Assembly: GCA_934444695.1 (NCBI GenBank)
Contig: CAKSDF010000042.1
Coordinates: 1-12,194, forward strand
Length of the DNA: 12,194 nucleotides
DNA from: an uncultured Eubacteriales bacterium
GTDB lineage: Bacteria > Bacillota > Clostridia > Oscillospirales > Acutalibacteraceae
Direction of reading: 5' to 3'
In this document: positions 7,635-12,194 of the stretch, in pieces
How the letters are laid out: each line of letters begins with the position of its first letter
Position numbering within the stretch: the stretch's first letter is position 1
Position numbers and translations under genes: made by a program
Notes under the pieces: model-generated
The model's database searches: none
What the model saw: the letters and a program-made list of their open reading frames with translations, nothing else
What the model was told of the DNA's origin: nothing

Positions 7635-8414
7635 ATGAGCATAATTGGCGGAATGAAGGACAAGTTTAAATCTAAATTTGATGAACTTAAATACGTGTCT
7701 GCTATGCATGTGGCAGCGTCTATGTGCAATTCAGAAACATTCAGTTCTATAAAAAACTGTAATGTAGGGAAGGAGGTTGCGTTGTGTGGAGCAGGGCCCA
7801 CACTAAAGAAGTATAAACCTATTGATGGTGTATTTCACGTTGCTCTAAACAGAGCACTCCTAAACGATCAAATAAAGTACGATTGGTTTATTGCTGATGA
7901 TTGGGATGGTGTGGATTTTATGAAAGACACCCTCAAATCATACGAATGCAAAAAATTCTTTGGACATCAGCTTGGCGCTGATTATGCTGACAATAGACAA
8001 ATTCCAGAAACATATTTGAGGGGATGTGGTGCAGCGAGGTATTACACTGACTCATATATGAAAACGGATATCTGGAAAAGTCATTTTGTCTGCGATATAG
8101 ATAGGATGGCTATTGCCAATATGCCGAATATTGCCTTGTCTGCCATGCAAATAGTTTTATTTACAAACCCTAAAAGGATTTACCTTGTAGGATGTGATGC
8201 ATCTGCCGGGCATTTTGTGCAACCGAATAGTCTCAATCAATGCAGAGTGGACAAGCAAGAAAAGGATTTAAAAATGGCAGTTTCCTCCGATAGAACAATT
8301 GAAAAGTGGAAGGAGTTAAAAGCTTTTGCGAGTACATTCTATCCGGATGTAGAAATTGTATCAATCAATCCGGTTGGTCTTAAGGGGATTTTTGTGGATC
8401 GATATCAAGAATAA
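7635..8414 (+). CDS. DUF115/GT42-like Rossmann protein, candidate CMP-sugar glycosyltransferase
   Basis: The 259-residue protein has VALCGAGPTLKKY (about residues 48-60), a G-x-GPSL-type loop shared by MptE/DUF115 proteins, flagellin Maf glycosyltransferases and GT42 sialyltransferases. Next come HVALNRALL with N72, KYDWFIADDWDGVDF, and near the C-terminus MQIVLFTNPKRIYLVGCDASAGHF with H193, then WKELKAFASTFYPDVEIVSINPVG. This order (GPSL loop, Asn, later IYLxGxD, a His, final helix and strand) parallels GT42 enzymes such as CstII. No homology search could be run, so the fold link is pattern-based. The nearby CMP-sugar synthetase-like gene supports a CMP-sugar donor. The AAGGAG ending at 7621 is about 13 bases from the ATG, rather far; an ATG at 7653 is an alternative start. 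Confidence 0.6.
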   Translation: MSIIGGMKDKFKSKFDELKYVSAMHVAASMCNSETFSSIKNCNVGKEVALCGAGPTLKKYKPIDGVFHVALNRALLNDQIKYDWFIADDWDGVDFMKDTLKSYECKKFFGHQLGADYADNRQIPETYLRGCGAARYYTDSYMKTDIWKSHFVCDIDRMAIANMPNIALSAMQIVLFTNPKRIYLVGCDASAGHFVQPNSLNQCRVDKQEKDLKMAVSSDRTIEKWKELKAFASTFYPDVEIVSINPVGLKGIFVDRYQE

Positions 8415-8425
8415 TGTAGGAATAA

Positions 8426-9949
8426 ATGATGGGCGAAAGAACAAGAAATACACTTAGAAATATATTCACGGGATTGGTGAGCAAGGTGTTTGTGCTTGTT
8501 TTACCATTTGCTGTGAGAACTATTATTATTTATAAACTAGGTGCGGAATACGTCGGCCTTAGTAGCTTGTTTACCTCGATTTTGCAGGTGCTAAATGTTA
8601 CTGAGCTCGGCTTCGCATCAGCTATTGCTTGCACAATGTATGATCCTATTGCCCAAAATGATACAAAAAGAATTTGCGAGTCTATCACACTTTTAAAAAC
8701 AGTTTATAGAATAGTAGGCAGTACAATTCTTATTCTGGGCCTCGGATTGACGCCAGCTTTGCATTTGCTGATTAAAGATGGTGTTCCAAATGATGTGGAT
8801 ATTTATATCTTATATTTTATACATTTGGCAAACACGGTTGTATCTTATTTCTTTTACGGTTATAAGAATACTGTTCTTTCCGCAAATCAGAGATATGATG
8901 TAATTAATAAGGTTAATGCGATTATTTCAATTGTAAGAGGTATTATTCAAATTGCAGTACTCTTATTCTTCTCTAATTATTACTTGTATATCATAACCTT
9001 ACCAATATTCTCAGTTGTTACGAATATACTCATTAATCGCTATGCGAATACTTTATATCCAGAGCTGAATACAAAAACAAAGAACAGCCTTAAGGGCCTA
9101 CAAAAGATCAGTAAGCAAATAGGTGGTATCGCAATTGGGCGAATCTCTCTTATGTGTCGAAATTCATTTGATAGTATTATTCTGTCAACAATGATAGGCT
9201 TGAATGCGGTTGCTATTTATTCAAATTATTATTTGATTTTTTCCTCAATCAGTAGCATATTGGCTGTGATTTTAACTTCCATGGCTGCAAGTGTAGGTAA
9301 TAGCCTTGCACTTGATTCAATCAAGAAAAATGAGCAAGATCATATCAAGTTTGATTTTTACTATGAAGTCATAGCTGCATTTTGCACTATTTGTCTTTTC
9401 TTGTTGTATCAACCATTTATGGTACTCTGGGTGGGAGAAGATCTGACGTTTCCGTTTGTGACAATGATTTTATTTTGTATTTATTTTTATGTGAATCAGC
9501 TGGCACAGGTTCGTTCGGTGTATTCAGAAGCAGCTGGCCTGTGGTGGCATTTTCGTTATTTAACCATCGGCGAAATGATTGCTAATCTGGGTTTGAATAT
9601 CGGCTTAGGGTATTGGATTGGCGTAGATGGAATAATTATTGCGACAATAATTACAGCCTTCTGGGGAAGCTTTGTTGGCTGTAGCTGTATTACTTACAAA
9701 AGATTATTTCATGAATCTCCACATGTGTATTTCTTTAACAATTTTCTATATATAACTGTAGCAGTATGTGGTTGTATACTGGGAAATGTTGTCTTTGGAA
9801 CAGGACTGCGGACTAATATTACCATGTTTGTGATCCGGGTGATTTTGGTTGCATTTTATGCAGGCGGATATCTTTTGTTAGTATATCTTCTTATCCCGAG
9901 GACGAGAAGATTATTAAGTGGCTTATTACAAAAAAGAAAAGGAGCTTAG
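8426..9949 (+). CDS. wzx: Wzx-type lipid-linked oligosaccharide flippase
   Basis: A 507-residue polytopic membrane protein of the MOP/polysaccharide-biosynthesis superfamily, with roughly twelve to fourteen hydrophobic segments spread over the whole length. The N-terminus, RNTLRNIFTGLVSKVFVLVL followed by FAVRTIIIYKLGAEYVGLSSLFTSIL and TELGFASAIACTMYDPI, is the recognisable Firmicute Wzx pattern in which the first two helices and the E-L-G-F-x-S-A loop are conserved. It would move undecaprenyl-linked repeat units to the outer face for the Wzy-type polymerase. Two consecutive ATG codons (8426 and 8429) follow GTAGGAA at 8416-8422; either could be used. Length is normal. It sits eleven bases after the DUF115-like gene and two bases before the cytidylyltransferase, consistent with one operon. 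Confidence 0.92.
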   Translation: MMGERTRNTLRNIFTGLVSKVFVLVLPFAVRTIIIYKLGAEYVGLSSLFTSILQVLNVTELGFASAIACTMYDPIAQNDTKRICESITLLKTVYRIVGSTILILGLGLTPALHLLIKDGVPNDVDIYILYFIHLANTVVSYFFYGYKNTVLSANQRYDVINKVNAIISIVRGIIQIAVLLFFSNYYLYIITLPIFSVVTNILINRYANTLYPELNTKTKNSLKGLQKISKQIGGIAIGRISLMCRNSFDSIILSTMIGLNAVAIYSNYYLIFSSISSILAVILTSMAASVGNSLALDSIKKNEQDHIKFDFYYEVIAAFCTICLFLLYQPFMVLWVGEDLTFPFVTMILFCIYFYVNQLAQVRSVYSEAAGLWWHFRYLTIGEMIANLGLNIGLGYWIGVDGIIIATIITAFWGSFVGCSCITYKRLFHESPHVYFFNNFLYITVAVCGCILGNVVFGTGLRTNITMFVIRVILVAFYAGGYLLLVYLLIPRTRRLLSGLLQKRKGA

Positions 9950-9951
9950 TT

Positions 9952-10668
9952 ATGAAAGTTGTTGGATTACTTACGGGTCGAGGAAATAATACATTGAAGG
10001 ACAAGAATATTTTGGATATATTGGGTCATCCTGTTATGTATTACCCTGCCCATGCAGGAAAGGTATCGAAAACGATCAATTCACTTTACTGCAGCAGTGA
10101 TGACGAAAAAATACTTAGAGCTGCTGAAAATGAGGGGTATAAAAGGATTGTACGTCCGGATTATCTAGGAGCTCCTACAGCACAACATGTTGATGTTATA
10201 AAGCATGCCATCACAGAAATATCTCAACAAGAAGACATGGGCGAGATTCTTGTGGTTTTGCTTGCTAATAATGTGACAGTTAAGTCTGAATGGATTGATG
10301 ATTGCGTAGAAATGATGAAAAAAGATATGAGTATTAGCGCAATTGTTCCTGTCTATGAAGATAATGATCATCATCCCCTGCGAGCAAAGACTGTTGATGA
10401 TAATGGATATCTGCAGATGTATGAAAAGAACAGTAAAGGGCAGATTTCTACTAATCGTCAAGATTTACCGAAGTGCTATTTTCTCTCACATAATTTCTGG
10501 GTCTTAAATACAAAAATGATGCTGGAAAACAATTTTCAAGGCCAACAGCCGTGGGGCTTCATGGGTGATAAAATTGCCTATTACGAGATTGACGAATCAA
10601 TTGATATTCATAAAAAGATTGATCTGTTTATTGCAAAGGAATGGATCAAAGATAATTATACGGATTGA
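9952..10668 (+). CDS. CMP-sugar synthetase-like cytidylyltransferase, divergent
   Basis: This 238-residue protein resembles NeuA/KdsB-type cytidylyltransferases that activate acidic sugars with CTP. The N-terminus KVVGLLTGRGNNTLKDKN (about residues 2-19) corresponds to the P-loop-like A-R-G-G-S-K-x-x-x-x-KN of NeuA. Further matches are LGHPVMYYPA, LYCSSDDEKI (residues 45-54, like VSTDDxEI), and the C-terminal YEIDESIDIHKKIDLFIAKEW, like the DID..xDLxxAE tail. The expected LLQPTSPLR stretch instead reads LLANNVTVK, so the substrate may differ from sialic acid. A NeuB-type synthase is absent. I recall this GRGNNTLKDKN branch from other gut bacterial glycan loci but cannot name its product. An AAAGGAG, ending at 9944, gives a good start. 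The stop overlaps the next TTG start. Confidence 0.8.
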   Translation: MKVVGLLTGRGNNTLKDKNILDILGHPVMYYPAHAGKVSKTINSLYCSSDDEKILRAAENEGYKRIVRPDYLGAPTAQHVDVIKHAITEISQQEDMGEILVVLLANNVTVKSEWIDDCVEMMKKDMSISAIVPVYEDNDHHPLRAKTVDDNGYLQMYEKNSKGQISTNRQDLPKCYFLSHNFWVLNTKMMLENNFQGQQPWGFMGDKIAYYEIDESIDIHKKIDLFIAKEWIKDNYTD

Positions 10669-11292
10669 TATTAGGTGGACCTATACTTCAGGATAAGAAT
10701 GATGAAAACACTGTTAAATGGAATTCTAACAATTACAATTATCTTGCAATAGGTAACAGTATTACCAAACACGAGATAAATGGATACTGGTGGAATGAAT
10801 GCGGAATGGCTGCAAGTACCGAGGACAAGGATTACGTTCATTTGGTTTCCAATTCGCTGAATGCCAACTACTACGCTTATAATTTTGCGGTTTGGGAAAT
10901 GATAAGTCACGATAGAGGTGAAACCCTATCTGTCCTCGATAAAATGTTAAGCGATAAATTGGATTTAGTCACAATTCAATTAAGCGAAAATATACTGGAT
11001 ATGTCTACCTTTGAAACAGATTTTGAAGATCTTATCTGATATATCCAAGAAAGATGTCCGCGGGCGAAAATTGTTGTCCTTGGTGACTTTTGGGATGCGA
11101 AGAAGGATGAGATAAAAATACGGACATGCGAAAGAACAAATGTTGCCTTTGCTGGTTTGGATGAAATTCGAGGTTTACGATAATTCTGGTAATTCACATA
11201 TAGTCGAGCATAAAGGAGTTGCAAAACATCCAAATGACAAAGAAATGAGGCGGATCGCTAACGCAGTACTACTGGCTGTAAAAAATAATTGA
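10665..11292 (+). pseudogene. Broken SGNH/GDSL-type hydrolase gene
   Basis: The first intact part (10665-11036, TTG start overlapping the upstream TGA) encodes an SGNH-hydrolase pattern: YLAIGNSITKHE with the nucleophile Ser, WWNECGMAAS, KDYVHLV, and TIQLSENILD corresponding to the block with the catalytic Asn. An in-frame TGA at 11037-11039 interrupts it. After this stop the same frame continues with YIQERCPRAKIVVLGDFWD up to about 11170, then runs into TAA. The C-terminal part resumes in the next frame at about 11161-11292 (VYDNSGNSHIVEHKG, then VAKHPNDKEM) and carries the HPND block with the catalytic His. So the gene has a nonsense codon and a frameshift, probably with a deletion of about 15 codons. 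An intact version would probably remove or add acyl groups on the polysaccharide. The start shows no strong ribosome binding site. Confidence 0.82.
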
Positions 11293-11299
11293 TATGGTA

Positions 11300-11328
11300 T
11301 TGATAGACAGTTAAACAGGTGCTATACT
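11300..11328 (+). promoter_or_regulatory. Sigma-70/SigA-type promoter for the coiled-coil gene
   Basis: TTGATA at 11300-11305 and TATACT at 11323-11328 are separated by exactly 17 bases, a near-consensus vegetative promoter. It lies just after the end of the broken hydrolase gene and 36 bases before the ATG at 11365, so it would start transcription of the small coiled-coil gene independently of the polysaccharide operon. Confidence 0.7.
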
Positions 11329-11364
11329 AAAACCACAAGACATGAAAAGAAAGGTTGATCTCTT

Positions 11365-11700
11365 ATGCCCCGTCCCAAAGGTAGCAAGAATAAGCCCAAG
11401 ACCGTAAAAGCAACCGTTGACTTTGCCGCACAGCTCGCCGACAAGCAGTCCGCAAAGGAAGCACTCACAGCGGAAATCGCATCCATCATCGCAAACATTG
11501 ATGCGCTGAAAGCTGATCTGAAAGCCAAGAAGACAGAACTGAAGTCCATTGACAAAGAAATTGTCAGAATCGAAGCTAAAAAGGTCAAAGCTGAAACTAA
11601 GGCAGCAGAATCTGCAAAGAAAGCTGAAGCAGAGGATGTGCTAAAAAAGCTGCTGGCCAGCGGCGTGAGCGCAGACGAGATCCTCGCAAAGCTAAAATAA
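11365..11700 (+). CDS. Small lysine/alanine-rich coiled-coil protein with AT-hook-like N-terminus
   Basis: This 111-residue protein has a basic N-terminus, PRPKGSKNKPK (residues 2-12), resembling an AT-hook (R-P-K-G core), followed by a long helical segment (about residues 25-90) rich in Ala, Lys and Glu with heptad-like spacing of Leu and Ile (for example ASIIANIDALKADLKAKKTE), then VLKKLLASGVSADEILAKLK. No enzyme motif is visible. I do not recognise a named gene. The base composition is near 50% GC, unlike the AT-rich operon upstream. It has its own promoter (11300-11328) and terminator (11710-11754), so it is a single-gene unit. A DNA-binding, oligomerising role is an inference from the layout; it may equally be an uncharacterised protein common in Clostridia. 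The ribosome binding site (AAAGG near 11350) is only fair. Confidence 0.75.
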   Translation: MPRPKGSKNKPKTVKATVDFAAQLADKQSAKEALTAEIASIIANIDALKADLKAKKTELKSIDKEIVRIEAKKVKAETKAAESAKKAEAEDVLKKLLASGVSADEILAKLK

Positions 11701-11709
11701 ATAATATCA

Positions 11710-11754
11710 ACCGTGTGGACAAACTGAATCCCAGCAGTTCACACGGTGTTTTTT
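11710..11754 (+). terminator. Rho-independent terminator
   Basis: ACCGTGTG at 11710-11717 pairs perfectly with CACACGGT at 11740-11747, with an inner AACTG/CAGTT pairing (11722-11726 with 11735-11739), followed by a run of six T at 11749-11754. It lies ten bases after the stop of the coiled-coil gene and should end its transcript, separating it from the helix-turn-helix gene downstream. Confidence 0.85.
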
Positions 11755-11801
11755 GAAGTGCACTATATAGTTTATAACGTAAATAAGAAGAGGAAATTCC
11801 T

Positions 11802-12194
11802 GTGGGAGAAACACGCAAGCCCGGCGGAGGCCGGAAAAAGTTAAAGCCGGAGTACGATGCCGGGAAGAATCTGAAAGAGCAGATGGATGCAGCGGTGTCC
11901 CTCTATAAAAACAACTCTCTCCAAGCCATTGCGGACGCGCTGGAACTCAACCCAATCAAGGTTCGAAAGCTGCTCATCACGGCCGGAGTGTACAAGTCGG
12001 ATATAGCGGAGCTAGTGCAGCACACCTTTTATAAGTATAGAGAAACACAATGCTATAAAGAAGCTATCCTCTCCACCGCATCAGAGCTCAATCTGTCCAA
12101 AGCCTCCGTCACCTCGTATCTGCCGTATGAAAAGGGCGTGTATTTCCCGAGCACAACCTCAACAGAGAAAATCAGTGTAGGAGCGGAGCGGCAG
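11802..12194 (+). CDS. Tandem helix-turn-helix DNA-binding protein (3'-truncated)
   Basis: A GTG at 11802, preceded by AAGAGGAA, opens a frame that stays open to the window end (131 codons). After a basic glycine-rich N-terminus (TRKPGGGRKKLKPEY, residues 4-18), two helix-turn-helix-like units are visible: SLQAIADALELNPIKVRKLL at about residues 39-58 and YKEAILSTASELNLSKASV at about 85-103, then SYLPYEKGVYFPS. I recall similar proteins from Clostridia, where they occur on mobile elements and chromosomes, but cannot name a regulated target. Composition is host-like (about 53% GC in 11881-11940). It is separated from the coiled-coil gene by a terminator and therefore needs its own promoter; a TATAAC at 11773-11778 may be its -10 box, but its -35 is poor. 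The C-terminus is not visible. Confidence 0.75.
   Translation, partial: MGETRKPGGGRKKLKPEYDAGKNLKEQMDAAVSLYKNNSLQAIADALELNPIKVRKLLITAGVYKSDIAELVQHTFYKYRETQCYKEAILSTASELNLSKASVTSYLPYEKGVYFPSTTSTEKISVGAERQ

Noticed and set aside
9382..9585. 67-codon + strand open frame inside the flippase gene
   Set aside because: It is an alternative frame of an unambiguous membrane protein gene, with no ribosome binding site or recognisable pattern.
11322..11588. Minus-strand open frame of 88 codons opposite the coiled-coil gene
   Set aside because: The Ser/Ala/Leu-rich translation is the expected mirror of a Lys/Ala/Glu-rich coding strand; promoter, start and terminator all support the + strand gene.
11753..11778. 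Promoter TTGAAG/TATAAC for the helix-turn-helix gene
   Set aside because: The spacer is only 14 bases and the -35 overlaps the terminator T-run; the -10 alone is too weak to call a promoter.
1..12194. Search for CRISPR arrays, tRNA genes, insertion sequences and long direct repeats
   Set aside because: No regularly spaced repeats, cloverleaf-like segments, transposase frames or terminal inverted repeats were seen by eye.

Overview
The window carries most of a Wzx/Wzy-type surface polysaccharide (capsule or exopolysaccharide) biosynthesis locus, all on the + strand, followed by two small regulatory or DNA-binding-type genes. Strong AGGAG-like ribosome binding sites, the PssD/PssE pair, and gene types typical of gut Clostridia suggest a Firmicute. 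The GC-rich flanks resemble an Oscillospiraceae member such as Faecalibacterium or a relative; this genus-level guess is an inference with modest confidence.

Layout: (1) 1-663, the 3' part of a polyprenyl-phosphate sugar-1-phosphate transferase, GC-rich, which loads the first sugar on the lipid carrier. (2) 731-1705, a split two-protein glycosyltransferase (PssD/Alg14-like plus PssE/Alg13-like) that would add the second sugar. (3) 1705-4506, a Wzy-type polymerase and two GT-A-type glycosyltransferases. (4) 4503-6711, a hexapeptide-repeat acyltransferase, a DegT-family PLP aminotransferase and an FdtA/QdtA-type sugar 3,4-ketoisomerase: a module for a dTDP-3-amino-3,6-dideoxyhexose (Fuc3N or Qui3N type), probably acetylated. 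(5) 6711-8414, a glycosyltransferase-like protein without a DXD motif and a DUF115/GT42-like protein. (6) 8426-9949, a Wzx flippase. (7) 9952-10668, a divergent CMP-sugar synthetase-like cytidylyltransferase. (8) 10665-11292, a broken SGNH-hydrolase gene. (9) 11365-11700, a small lysine/alanine-rich coiled-coil protein with its own promoter and terminator. (10) 11802 to the window end, a tandem helix-turn-helix protein, open at the 3' edge.

From 731 to 11292 the genes are packed as one transcription unit, with stop/start overlaps (ATGA, GTGA, TAATG, TTGA) or gaps of at most 67 bases. The middle is much more AT-rich than both ends (sampled lines: about 60% GC at 361-420, 25% at 1861-1920, 53% at 11881-11940), which suggests a laterally exchanged serotype cassette between host-like flanks. 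Missing from the window are rmlA/rmlB for the dTDP-4-keto-6-deoxyglucose precursor, a nonulosonic acid synthase (NeuB type), and the chain-length/tyrosine kinase genes. These must lie outside the window or elsewhere in the genome.

The points most worth following are the pairing of a CMP-sugar-activating enzyme with a GT42/DUF115-like candidate transferase but no NeuB, a ketoisomerase with HAN where HAH is expected, a glycosyltransferase lacking DXD, a decayed SGNH gene at the operon end, and an AT-hook-like coiled-coil gene right at the edge of the AT-rich island.
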